Of a stretch of DNA of 64,000 nt, positions 24,058 through 35,080 are shown piece by piece (the stretch's first letter is position 1; the number at the start of each line of letters is the position of its first letter). Source of the DNA: Amaranthus tricolor (Eukaryota; Streptophyta; Magnoliopsida; Caryophyllales; Amaranthaceae); NCBI RefSeq assembly GCF_026212465.1, contig NC_080053.1, forward strand, positions 9,584,528 to 9,648,527, given 5' to 3'. A program made the position numbers and the translations under genes. The notes below the pieces were generated by a model that had not been told where the DNA came from, did not search any database, and saw only the letters and a list, made by a program, of their open reading frames with translations.

Positions 24058-24978
24058 TGTGTGTGTAAAAGATTAACCATGAGTTATTATGCTAAAAGAT
24101 CATTTAGAAAGGATAAATTAATACTAATCTGGGAAAAATTAGTTGAGTTAGATAGTCATCTGGCAACATTCATCTGGAAAGGTCAAAAAGGACATTGTAT
24201 GTATTTAGTAATATTAATGCATAGGAAGCTCACGTGCTACTAGAGAACACTTGTCCATTATAGAAGGGCATTATGAGATAGTGGCACACATGTCCAAAGG
24301 AGAAGCAAAGAATATAATAGAAAATGAAGGAAAATCCAATAGAATAATAGGAGGATTGACACGTCCAAGATAAGCACAATGGCATGCAGAGAGTTATGGG
24401 GATTAGTAAATTGTTAGAAGAATGTTTTACAAGAACAATCATGAGCTATAAATACAGAACAAAGAGCACATAAATGAGGTAACTAATTTCTACTATTAAG
24501 AGAGAAACACAAAAGAACTCAAAGTAATTTATTGATAAGGAGTTAATACAACTGAATTTCAAGGACCCACTTTCATTTTCAGAAGGACATTAATAGCTTA
24601 ATTACAAATCTAAGTGTAATTGCAATTGTTCTGATCAATCTTCAAAAGAACGTTTGTCAGATATTAAAAAGACCTCACGTCTAAATAAGTCCTAAGTAGT
24701 AATCCACCTTGCAGCCACAATGCTTTCGGAAGGACCTATTAGGCAAACATGTCTTATACAGTTATTGACTTAGGCGTCGGAGTGGGTCCCCGGAAAAACG
24801 TTCCGGGCCCTCCTAACCACTTGTTGCTTTTTGTAGGAACAGTCATCTTCTTGAGTGATCATTCTGCATAACCTGGCAAAGTATTAAGAACAAAGCCTCT
24901 ACCAGCACTTAGGTTTCTTGATCGATCATTAATCAAGGGCTTAAATCTCACAATTAATTGTTCTGCAAAACTTATACA
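24058..24978 (+). repeat. 3' LTR of the Tat-like element (right end uncertain)
   Basis: Starts TGTGTGTG after the polypurine tract. TATAAATA lies at 24447-24454 and the GC-rich GGCGTCGGAGTGGG...CCGGGCCC block at about 24770-24812. I end it at ACTTATACA (24978). An alternative end is ...CAACACACA at 25374, which would mirror the TGTGTGTG start and abut element A directly. Confidence 0.45.
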
Positions 24979-25375
24979 GGAACAAGATGTAAAAATGAAT
25001 AGTTAAAGAAAACCCTCACTTTTTAAATTAAATAGACTAAAACCTAATACAATATAAATTGGAAAAATGAGTATATATTCATGACCTCTTTCGTTAGTGG
25101 TATATGCTTAGTATTTGTCGACTTGATAATTTTGTATTTATGTCAGATATCATAACATATAAGTACTATAAACATAGGTATTGTAACAAACTTTAGTACT
25201 CAATATAATTTATAGATTTTAAATTAGGAGGTATAGCAAAGAAAAATTATAAATCAATATCATCAAAAATTAGAGTAACTATTCTAACGAGCCAATAAAT
25301 GAACTAATGGCATCTGTATTTTGGTACTCAATATAATTAGTACTTGTAATTTGCTTCAATGACATCAACACACAA
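24979..25375. other. unassigned AT-rich stretch between Tat-like LTR and copia A
   Basis: About 400 bases with no ORF or RNA gene that I recognise. It may be the rest of the Tat-like LTR or flanking DNA. TACTCAATATAATT occurs twice, near 25197 and 25325. Confidence 0.4.
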
Positions 25376-25539
25376 TTGTTCCGAATAACAATCAAGTTGA
25401 AGCTGAGCAGAATAACAATCTAGTCAGTAAACCTGTGCCTACAATTGTTTCGACAAGAGAATTTGTGCCCAAACCATGGAAATATCAAATAATGTCATCC
25501 ACTTGATTTGATAATTAGTAATTTGAACAAGGGCACACA

Positions 25540-27120
25540 AACCAAATCCCAAATGAGAAATTTCTGTGCACAGTTTGCGTTCCTCTCAACAATGGAACCC
25601 AAAAATCACGAAGAAACCTTAAAAGATTCTGAATGGGTTGTTGCCATGTAAGATAAACTGAATGAATTTGAAAGAAATAAAGTATGGCACTTAGAACCCA
25701 AACCAAAACACAAAAAGGTGATTGGACTAAAATGGATATTTAGGAACAAATTGGATGAACACGGAATTATAGTAAGAAACAAAGCAAGGCTCGTGGTTAA
25801 AGGGTACAATCAACAAGAAGGAATCGATTATACAAAGACATTTGCTCCGGTAGCAAGGTTAGAGGCTATCAAAATCATGATCTCTTTTGTTGCTTTCATG
25901 AATTTTAAGTTATATCAAATAGATGTGAAATGTTCTTTCTTGAATGTTTTTCTTGATGAAGAAGTCTTTGTGGAACAACCCTCTGGCTTTGAAAATCCTT
26001 CTTTTTTTGATCATGTCTATAAGCTTGAGAAAGCTCTATATGGGCTAAAACAAGCTCCAAGGCAATGGTATGAAAGATTATCAAAGTTTTTGATTGAAAA
26101 TGATTTTGTTAGAGGTAAAATTGATAAAACTTTATATTTCAAGAATAGAGGTTCTGATATTTTAGTTGTTCAAATTTATGTTGATGATATTATTTTTGGT
26201 GCTACTAATGAATTGTTATGCAAAGAGTTTACTAACCTACTGAGCACTGAATTTGAAATGAGTATGATGGGAGAATTAAATTTCTTCCTTGGTTTGCAAA
26301 TTAAACAAATAGCTAATGGAATTTTTATTCATCAACAAAAATATATAAAAGAACTTCTAAAGAAATATGGTTTAAATAATGCTAAAACAAACCACACACC
26401 TATGGCTACAAATGTTAGATTAGATGAAGATTCAAATGGTATTGATGTTGATCAAACTATGTATAGAGGCATGATTGGTTCTTTATTATATCTAACTGCA
26501 AGTAGACCCGATATTGCTTTTAGTGTTGGTTTATGTGCTAGATTTCAATCAAATTCCAAAGAATCACATCATACAGCAGTGAAAAGAATTCCGAGATATT
26601 TGAAGGGAACAGATGACTTGTCCCTATTTTATCCAAAAAGTGATGTCCATGATTTGAAAGATTATAGTGATGCAGATTATGCAGAAGATCTAGTAAACAG
26701 AAAAAGCACTTCAGGGATGGTACAATTCCTTGACTCTTGTTTAGTGTCTTGGTGTTCCAAGAAACAAAACACCGTTGCATTATCCACTGTGAAAGCAGAA
26801 TATGTGGCAGTAGCAGCTTGCTGTTCCCAAATGCTTTGGATCAAGCAACAGCTAAGAGACTTTGGTATTAAGTTTGAATGTATTCTTATTTATTGTGATA
26901 ATACCAGTGTCATTTCATATCTAAAGATCCAGTGCATCATTCTAGAGTTAAACATATACATAAAAGACATCATTTTCTCAAGGATAATGTGGAAAATAAA
27001 AATATAATTGTTAAGCATGTTAATACTAATGAGCAAATAGCAGACATTATGACTAAACCACTTCCAAGGGAACAACATCAAAAGATGAGGTTAGAACTTG
27101 GCATGATCAAGCTCCACTAA
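25540..27120 (+). pseudogene. copia RT-RNase H remnant of element A
   Basis: The long open stretch is 25718-27007. RT motifs in order: [55 protein letters not shown], then the catalytic [11 protein letters not shown]. RNase H shows [20 protein letters not shown] and YCDNTSV; related copies have STAEAEYVA, so a glutamate is now lysine. The frame shifts at about 26930 and the C-terminal part ([22 protein letters not shown]) continues in another frame to a stop at 27120. N-terminal codons 25540-25717 carry a stop near 25650. Confidence 0.9.
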
Positions 27121-27695
27121 AGTTTATGACAAGCATTCTCCTCAAGGAAAAGTAAAAATTGGAAGGTTGATTCATCCACAAAAACCTTGGTTAAGAAGTT
27201 AACCATTAAAAGGTTCAGGTATGCAGTTATTTAGAGTACGTGTTATGATTGCTTTCTTGAATGCATGTTTAAATTGATCAAACCATAGCAGCTTTGTTTA
27301 ATAAATAATAGTCCTCAAAATTAAAACAAACAAGGACATCATCATATTTTTTTCAATTTGTCAAGCATCATTATTTTTAGATGGTCAAACGTAAAATAAA
27401 TTATTTATGAGGCTCGGATCGAAAAACCGTTACTAACAACCAATTCCATGAATCTATCCACTAACCGTTCACTATCCTCATTCCTCATGTTCATACATAC
27501 AATTAATTAAATTAATTAAAGTGTAACTACTCAATAACAGCCCTTTCACAATCTATAATACCACTCACTTACTCTTTCACGTCAAATCACTCATTCTAAA
27601 CCATAACTTTACTCACTTTACCTACTCTCAAACCGTCACTCCCATTCATCTTCCTCAAACAGTTTCTACAACCTTCTTAACCTTCCCTATTCACC
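27121..27695. other. spacer between pol and the env-like ORF of element A
   Basis: AT-rich element sequence after the pol stop. No ORF or RNA gene recognised. Confidence 0.5.
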
Positions 27696-29400
27696 ATGAA
27701 AACACCTAAAACTACCTCCTCATCAAAGAAAACAAACAAGAAAACGCCTAAAGTAACAACACCCAAACCATTAAAGGTCGTACATCCATCCACCATGATC
27801 ACTACACCATTATCATCCTCAACAGAACCCAAAAATTCTGATCCACCAAGCTCCTCAACCATGCATGGAGGATCTAAATGCCAAAACACCTCTACCAAAA
27901 AGGAATCATCATCTAGACCAACAAAGAAAGCTAAGATTATTGATCCAAACTGTCCAGAAGAAGTCGCTGAAGAGATGCCAGTAGGATTTGGGCTCGACAA
28001 GTACTAGTATGAGACTACTCCCTTTCCACAATTACACGCTATAATTAGGAATCAAAAAATGGGAAACCCTTATGACCGATTATTGCTGTAACCCACTTTA
28101 CCCTAATCTTATGCATGAATTTATTTCAAATTTTTCAATTGAAAATGGAGTATGTTCAAGTGTTGTTAGAGAAGTCAAAATTGAGTTTAATTGTGTAATG
28201 CTAGGAGAATGGTTTGAAGTGCCCTCTGTAGGGTTTGATACATATCATGTAGGAACAAAGATCGTTTTCTCAGGGATAAATGAGAAAACTGTGTTGAAGT
28301 TTTTAGGAATAAATGAAAAGAAAGGAAGAATCAGCCACAACATTTTGTCTCCGTTGCATAAATTACTTTACCACATTGCTCGAAGATTCATTTTGCCACA
28401 CAACTCAAAACGTAGCGAAGTAAATCTTTGTGATGCAACATTAATTTACTGCTTAGCCAATCACATTAAGATCAATTTTCCTTCATTGATGATTTTACAT
28501 CAATCTGACTGCATACAAAAGAAGTTTATGGTAGGTTATGGTGGGTTGTTAACTTGGATTTTCAAAAAGTTTTGTGTCCCATTGGACAACCTGTAGTTCC
28601 CAATGAGTCCCAATAACAAAATAGGTGCCAAATGCCTTAACAATTTGCACCTAAGAGTTTCAGAAAAAGGGATTCTAGAGGAAATTATTAATGAGGATGT
28701 TGAGGAAGTAAATTCAGTAGAAGCAAAAGAAAAACAACAAAATGAGAGGGAAGAAAAAGGAGATGAAAAGGAGAAGGAAAAAGAGGATCAGCAGCCTTTT
28801 CCAACTGCCACAAATGATGAGGCAGAGGTTGGCTCAAAAGGGGAACAGGAAGATGCTGGAAGTGAGAGGGAAAATTCTAAAGAAGAGGAAGGTAAGGAAC
28901 CAGATGATGATACTTTTAGTGATGAGGAAGTCAGGATGCCAACTTAGAAGGAGCCCCTTTTCAAAAAAAGAAAAAGTATTAGGCTTGCTTCAAAAAGGAA
29001 GCAATCTGTGGTTAGTTTAGATGATGACTGCTCCACACACACCACCAAAGATGAGCCTCAACAGACAACTCCTCCTTCACCAAAACCTGTTGCACCACCT
29101 TCACCACACAATCCATCACCACCACCTTCACCTATTCCATGTACACCACCACCAATCACTACACCTAACTCACCAGGTCTTGGTTTTACTGAATTTGCAA
29201 ATCCCTCAACTTCTGCCGATCCTCTCCTTAATAAATTGCAGGTTCATCAGTCTCAATTTCATTCTTTCCAAGATGAAGTGCGCGTTATTTTTGCATCACT
29301 CTCTGATCAGCTTGCACAAATGGAGACTCGTCTCAGTGCAAAGCTTGACACAGTGGAGGTGCAAACTGAGTATGTAGACGAAAATAACCCTGTTGTTTGA
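27696..29400 (+). pseudogene. env-like additional ORF of element A (Sirevirus type)
   Basis: Three collinear open stretches, 28072-28596, 28603-28947 and 29008-29400, share one frame and are separated by in-frame TAG codons. An opening stretch, 27696-28007, is in another frame. N-terminal part: basic, Ser/Thr/Lys-rich (TPKTTSSSKKTNKKTP). Middle: a folded-looking segment with WFEVPSVGFDTYHVG and FLGINEKKGRISHN. Then an acidic E/K-rich stretch, a proline-rich stretch (PPSPHNPSPPPSPIP near 29100) and a heptad-like C-terminus (FASLSDQLAQMETRLSAKL). No clear signal peptide or membrane helix is visible. Such ORFs downstream of pol are called env-like in Sireviruses; their role is unproven. Confidence 0.6.
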
Positions 29401-30384
29401 TCCATTTCCTCACTGAATTTCTCTCATGATGATTCACTCTATCCAACAAACAATTTATTATAATATTTTGGGTGTACCAGTGTAGGTACACGATGTAATT
29501 TGATACAGTTTCTTTTTGCTTGCTACTACTATGGTCTGTGACATTTGAAATTGCATACTTTGACTGCATCATTCAGTATTTACTTTTCATCATTGCTTTT
29601 ACTTGTTTATCCTTTTAATTGTTATACTTATATAGATAGTGCTGTGGTGTGAAAGCATCTTTCCTTTTTTATTGATGTCAAAAGGGGGAATATTCGGCAC
29701 AAACTTAAAAGGACTTAAAAGGTATGCTTGAGTTATGAATTAGTTCTGAACCATCTTCTTGTTTTGCCTAAAGAAAGTAGTATGCTCTGATGTTCTGATT
29801 AGCTGCAAAACTTTCTGAGCTACATTATAAAGCTCTGATTAACATATATATTATATGTTCTGGTTAATTGAAAAATGAAATGCTTTGATATTACATGCTC
29901 TGATTAATATACTTTGACAATATACTTTGATGTGCTCTATCTGGAACTGAAACTTGTTGAAGTAAGTATAGATTTGCTCTAATGATTTGATTTGATGATA
30001 TTATGTTCAGGCTTTATGCTTCAATATATTTACATTTAATTTGGAATGTATATTCTAATAAAATTCTTGAATATATGCTCTGATCAGTTACTATTTTATC
30101 TGTTCTAAATCGGTAACACTGAGTATCTTAGTAATCTATTTTGTTTAGTTTTAGGTTTATCGAAGACATAAGCTATGAACTTTTATGAATTAATTTAAAT
30201 ACTATGATTATACTTATGATGTTCTGATAATTAGAGTAATCTGAATACTATGATTATATTGTAACGAGTTGATTTACTAAGTTATGTAGAGTAGCTTTAA
30301 TCTTTAGCATGCTCTATAAATTTGGTTTTACTCTATTTTGTTTAAGTTTGTTTAAAAGTTTGTCATCATCAAAAAGGGGGAATT
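29401..30384. other. 3' untranslated region of element A with polypurine boxes
   Basis: AT-rich. GTCAAAAGGGGGAATATT lies near 29670 and CATCAAAAAGGGGGAATTTG directly before the LTR. The first resembles an extra polypurine box, the second is the true primer. CTCTGAT-type words recur between 29780 and 30090. Confidence 0.6.
30371..30382 (+). promoter_or_regulatory. polypurine tract of element A
   Basis: AAAAAGGGGGAA, two bases before the LTR start TGTTGG. Confidence 0.8.
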
Positions 30385-31652
30385 TGTTGGCTCTCTTAGG
30401 TTTTGATGATGACTACACTTTATATAAACAAATGTATTTTAGAGATTGTATGCAGGTCGATATCTGGTCTTGTTAAGGATCGTTGATAGTGCCTTTGACT
30501 TAGTCTATGAACGTGTACTAGTCAAAAGATTCCAATGAAGTTAGATAAGGTATATCGTTTAGGATGTCAAATGTAGACAGGAGGTCTACTGTTCCCAAGT
30601 TTGATGATCTGACGTTACTGGAAAATGGAGACAGTGCATTGTTCCCAGACTGGAGTCTGAAGAAGTTACATCAGCTGGAATTTCTGTTAAATTTTATTTT
30701 CTGAATTTTTTAGTTGATGTATTAGTTAAAATTAATTTGTTGCATTATTTAATAATTAAATTAATTGGCAAAATATTTTAAATCACTTTTAAAATAACCG
30801 TGTGATTTCTAAGAGTGGAATATTTCTCTCCTTATTTTTCTCTTTAAAAATAGGCTTTAATGTTGGATCTAATTAAGTGATAAACTACTTTGTCTATTAT
30901 TAGGAAAAAGAAACCGTGGCTTATTACTTGAGAATAAAGCTTTCATCTATTTATTTTTATTGAAGGATTAACCGTGGGTTTTAATCTTTAGATATAAGAT
31001 CCACTTAAATCTCCTTTTTATTAGAAATAAGGTAGGAATGGGTAGTTATTCCCTTTTTACTAGCCACATAAATTGCTATAAATAGAGGACTTGTTCATTC
31101 TTAAAAATGTATGCGTATGAGACTTGGAGAATTCATACGTATGACATTAAATTAACAAGAAATATTTTTGTTCCAAAAATTGCCAATTAATTTATAATAT
31201 TTTCTTGTGCAACTCTTTAATTTTATCTTTAGAGATTTTATCCTTGTAAGGGTTTTTGAGAGAATTGTTGTAACTAGACTTGGGTAAGTCTAGGGGAGAA
31301 TTAGAAAGCTTTGAGTAAAGCTAGAGAAGAGAGAAGCTTTGAGTGAAGCAAGAGAAAGAGAATTGGCCTAGTTAGAGAAGCTTCGAGTGAAGCAAGTTGA
31401 GTTTGTTTTATGTAATTGTAACGAATTGCCTAAAACATATTGGAGAGTTTTGAAATCCCAAGGGGTCGTGGTTTTTCCTTCTATTTAGGCCTAGAAGGTT
31501 TTCAAGAAAAATTGTGTTGTCTTTTTACTTTTTCTCTTTAAGTTTAAGTTTTAATTCTTCAATCTAATTCCGCAAAAAAAAAAGTTAAAATACTTAAACT
31601 TATTACAACAAAAATTCACCCTCCCACTTGTTGTAGTTCATCATCTCTAACA
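30385..31652 (+). repeat. LTR shared by copia elements A (3' end) and B (5' end)
   Basis: Starts TGTTGGCTCTCTTAGG followed by TTTTGATGATGACTACAC, ends TCATCTCTAACA; 1268 bases. A polypurine tract precedes it and a primer site follows it, so it acts as 3' LTR for the left part and 5' LTR for the right. TATAAATAG at 31077-31085 is the likely promoter. AAGCTTTGAGTGAAGC-like motifs repeat at about 31305-31400 downstream of it. Confidence 0.88.
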
Positions 31653-33425
31653 CTTTCTACAATTGGTATCAGAGCCTTGTTCTTCATTTGATCAGGAAAC
31701 CATGAGAGCAATATCCTAGTATTTTTAGAGATGTCGATAATGGAGGAACGAATGGAAGAAGGGTACTCTACTCAAAGGCCACCTATGTTCGATGGAAAAT
31801 TCTATACATATTGGAAAAATGGGATGAAAATCTTCATCAAAGCCGAAAACTATCAAGTTTGGACAGTTATCGAAATTTGAGATTTTGAGGTAACAACTAC
31901 AAACTCCAATAACAAAATAATTCTTAAACCTATAACTGAATATGAGAAGGAAGATTTTCAGAAAATGGAGATGAATGCTCTTGCCATCAAATTACTTCAC
32001 TGTGGTCTCGGACCAAATGAACACAATTGCATTATGGGCTGCAAACCTGCCAAGCAGATTTGGGATCTACTGGAAGTTACACACGAGGAAACAAGTGAAG
32101 TGAAGCGCTCCAAGATTGACTTGTTGATGTCAAAATATGAACGGTTCATTACGGAACCTAGAGAAAGCATCCAAGAGATGTTTACAAGATTCACAAACAT
32201 CACAAATGAACTTGTCTCTCTTGGAACACATATTCCCACCGATGTACAAGTTAGTAAAATTCTAAGGAGTCTCCCTCAAGATGAACGCTGGAGGGCCAAA
32301 GTCACAATCATCCAGGAATCCAAAGATTTCACAAAGTTCAATCTGGAAGAGCTGGTTGGTTCCCTTATGACTCACGAATTACATTTTGGAACAGCGGACA
32401 GTTCCCGAAACAAGTGATTGGCTCTGACAGCAGCTGATCAAGATGAGTCAGAATGCGATGAAGAGGAGGCTGCCATGTTGGTACGAAGATTAAAGAAGTT
32501 CTTCAGGAACAACAGATACACCAATCAAAGAAACTATAAAGAAAGAAGATCTGCCAATACCAAATCCAACCTTGAATGCCACAAATGTGGAAGTACTGAT
32601 CACTTCATCAAAGATTGCCCTATGTGGAAAAACGAAAAGGGCAAGGGAAAGGCAAGGAAACAGGAAGACTACCAACCAAAGGAAATCTCAATAAAATCGA
32701 CTTTCGCAAAGCCATGATTGCTGCATGGGGAGAATCCGAGAGTGATGCTGAGACAGAAAACCCCGAAGAGAAAGAAACAACCAATTTATGTCTCATGGCT
32801 TCACACAAAAGCAAGAATGAGAAGTCCAAAGGAAAAGAGGTAAAGTCTTCTAATACATTTCCTAACCATCTGTTTAAACTAAATAGATATAAATTAATTG
32901 AGTTGCTAATGAAGACACAAGGCAAATTAAAAGAAAGTAATGATAAATGTCTCCAACTTGAAAAAGACCTTAAGATTAGTAAAGACCATGTTTCCTACTT
33001 AAACACCTTTAGACCGAACGTACAAAACAGAATTTTCAATTTGTTAAATCAAAATATAACTTTAAAAGAAACAATGGAAAGAGTAAAAAGGAGAATATTA
33101 TTTTTAATGTTGAATTGACCCAATATAAATTACTAGGCTTGAACAAGGAATTAAATGACACATCGATTAATGATTTATGTACTGATTTTCAAAAATTAAA
33201 AATCAACCTAGAATCCAACCAAGTCAAAAATGATAAATCAAAACTTGAATTAAATTCAAGAGGAAAAGGGAAAATAAAAAATGTTCCTAAATGGATTCTA
33301 AATGCTAAAACTAAAAGTACAAAAGCCCTAGATTACAATAAGAATAATAAAAAGAAAAAGTTCTATGTCGATCTCCCAAGTAGCAAAGTCTGTACCTTTT
33401 GCGGAAATACTGGACATCTAAGGTA
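31653..33425 (+). mobile_element. Sirevirus-like copia element B, 3' truncated (gag only)
   Basis: Follows the shared LTR with primer site and gag. It ends inside the second zinc knuckle, where the sequence switches to the gag of element C. No pol, env-like ORF or right LTR of its own remains. Confidence 0.8.
31664..31675 (+). promoter_or_regulatory. tRNA-Met primer-binding site of element B
   Basis: TGGTATCAGAGC, the exact copia primer site, 12 bases after the LTR end. Confidence 0.9.
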
Positions 33426-33432
33426 CCTATGA
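31731..33432 (+). pseudogene. gag of element B (broken)
   Basis: Opens ATGTCGATAATGGAGGAACG at 31731 and soon reads EEGYSTQRPPMFDG, but has a stop near 31880. The capsid part 31965-32417 has LLHCGLGPNEHN, VKRSKIDLLMSKYE and SIQEMFTRF, then a stop. The CCHC knuckle CHKCGSTDHFIKDC follows near 32580. The frame shifts near 32650, continues at 32615-33118 (FRKAMIAAWGESESD), and shifts again to 33115-33432, ending in CTFCGNTGHLRYL. The protein order matches the gag of element 1. Confidence 0.85.
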
Positions 33433-34350
33433 AAAAGGACGCTCAAGGAAATGACGTGGTAAAATCCAAGTCCGAATACTCACAAAGTGATTTGGAATCC
33501 ATTTCCAAAAACTATAGAGCAATGAATCAATTATGTTGTGCTTTGAATGGTACTGAGTTCAATAGAGTTTCATCATGCACAAGTGCTAAGGAAATATGGA
33601 ATAAGTTAGTTGTGACATATGAAGAAACAAGTCAAGTAAAGGAGACTAAGATCAACATCCTTATGCATCAATACGAAATGTTCAAGAATAAAAATGATGA
33701 GAATATTAGTGAAATGTTTACTCGTTTTACATTGATTACTAACAGTTTGAATTCTCTTGGTAAAACTTTCACAAATGCAGAAAAAGTCCAGAAGGTCTTG
33801 AGGTGTCTTCCAAGATCCAAATGGGGTCCAAAAGTCACCAACATTGAAGAAGCCCAAGACTTGAGAGTTTTATCTCTTGACAATTTTCTTGGGAAACTCA
33901 CAACTCATGAACTTACCCTACATGATGACGAAGAAAGTGATGTAACTCCTTTTATAAAGAATATTTCTCTAAAGGCAAAGAAACATCATGAATCCTCAAG
34001 CGATGATGAAGAAAGTGATGATGAGGAAGATCCATTTGCCTTGATCACAAGAGGTCTAGAAGGAATCATGAAGATGCACAAAAGATTTAAAAAATCTAAA
34101 TCTAGAAACAAAGGTAAATCTTCCTCTAACTCTAATTCTAGAACTAACAAACTTGTTTGCTTTGAGTGTGGATCTACAAAACATCTTGTAAAGGAATGCC
34201 CTAAGAAGAAAAGGGAATCTTATAAGAAAAACAAGAAGAACAAGCAATGTTTGCTACATGGGGTGATTTCGAGGGATCAACCGAACCTGAAAGTGAAGAT
34301 GGTCAAGCTCACTTATGTCTTATGGCTAATGATGAAAAAATGATGATCTA
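33431..34350 (+). pseudogene. gag of element C (N-terminus missing)
   Basis: Open from the junction to 34343. Capsid part with YRAMNQLCCALNG, EIWNKLVVTYEETSQVKE, MHQYEMFKN and EMFTRFTLITNSLNSLGK; then Ser/acidic SSSDDEESDDEED; then a CCHC knuckle CFECGSTKHLVKEC near 34160-34200. Just after the knuckle (about 34247) the frame shifts: the plausible continuation (TWGDFEGSTEPESEDGQ) lies in another frame. Confidence 0.85.
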
Positions 34351-34355
34351 AATCA

Positions 34356-35045
34356 AAATCATAAGGAGATACTTGACTTTCTTAACTCTTTTTCTAAAAA
34401 CAAATTAGTTAAAGCTCTCTTTGACATATTTCAATTTGAAAAGATCTTAAAAGATGAGAAAAATATTCTAGAAAATAGAATTCGTCACTATGCCGAAGGT
34501 TGTGAAGACCTTATAAAGAAAAATGAATCGCTAAAGGCTGATACAATAATATTTGAAGAGACTGTCAAAGTCTTGAAAGAACAGAATTCAGCCAGATGAA
34601 AAGGGTCATTGATCTTCAGAATAAAAATGATAATCTTGAATCTGACCTCAAGACTCTGAAACATGAGTATGAGAAAAACTTACAAGCCTTAACAAAGCTA
34701 AATGACTCTGAATCTAAATTTACAAAAATGCTTACACATCAAAAGGGATTCAATTATAAACGTGGTATAAGTTATAATAATGTCACATATAACTACAAGA
34801 GTAAAACCACATTTGTTAAGAGTGCATACAAACATAGATGCATACCTACTTGCTCATTTTGTTGCAAAGGACATATTAAGTTTGCATGTCCCTACAGACG
34901 TAAGGACAATTATATTATTAGGAATTCCTTCCCTTTTGAATTACATGGGCAAATAAAGCAAATATGTGTTCCTAAAGGCATAAGACCACCTAACATGATC
35001 TACCCCGAATATGGTCCCAAATTTGTCACTAGGTTAGCTAAGTAA
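34356..35045 (+). pseudogene. C-terminal gag/linker of element C with second knuckle
   Basis: A lysine- and glutamate-rich, coiled-coil-like stretch (LQNKNDNLESDLKTLKHEYE at 34605 on) leads to CSFCCKGHIKFAC near 34850, a variant CCHC knuckle. It ends at a stop just before the protease. Upstream parts are interrupted at about 34593. Confidence 0.6.
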
Positions 35046-35080
35046 AGTTGAGAAAGGTTTTTTTTTTGTTTTGTAGGAAA

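Larger units (their letters stand above)
21287..24978 (+). mobile_element. 3' part of a Tat-type Gypsy element with antisense extra ORF
   Basis: A polypurine tract at 24046-24056 is followed at once by an LTR-like start TGTGTGTGTAAAAG, so the element runs on +. The long region before the tract holds an ORF on the opposite strand. Tat-lineage Gypsy elements are known to carry an additional ORF between pol and the 3' LTR, sometimes antisense, and the LTR contains GGCGTCGGAGTGGGTCCCC, a string I associate with such LTRs. No gag-pol is present: copia element 1 interrupts the left side and the rest is lost. Family assignment is inferred. Confidence 0.5.
25376..31652 (+). mobile_element. Sirevirus-like copia element A, 5' truncated (pol-env-like-LTR)
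   Basis: Begins abruptly in the linker between integrase and RT; similarity to element 1 starts at about 25376. It holds RT, RNase H, a long downstream ORF and an LTR at 30385. A downstream env-like ORF and repeated AAAAGGGGG boxes before the LTR are Sirevirus traits. Gag, protease, integrase and the 5' LTR are missing. Its LTR also serves as the left LTR of element B. Confidence 0.85.
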
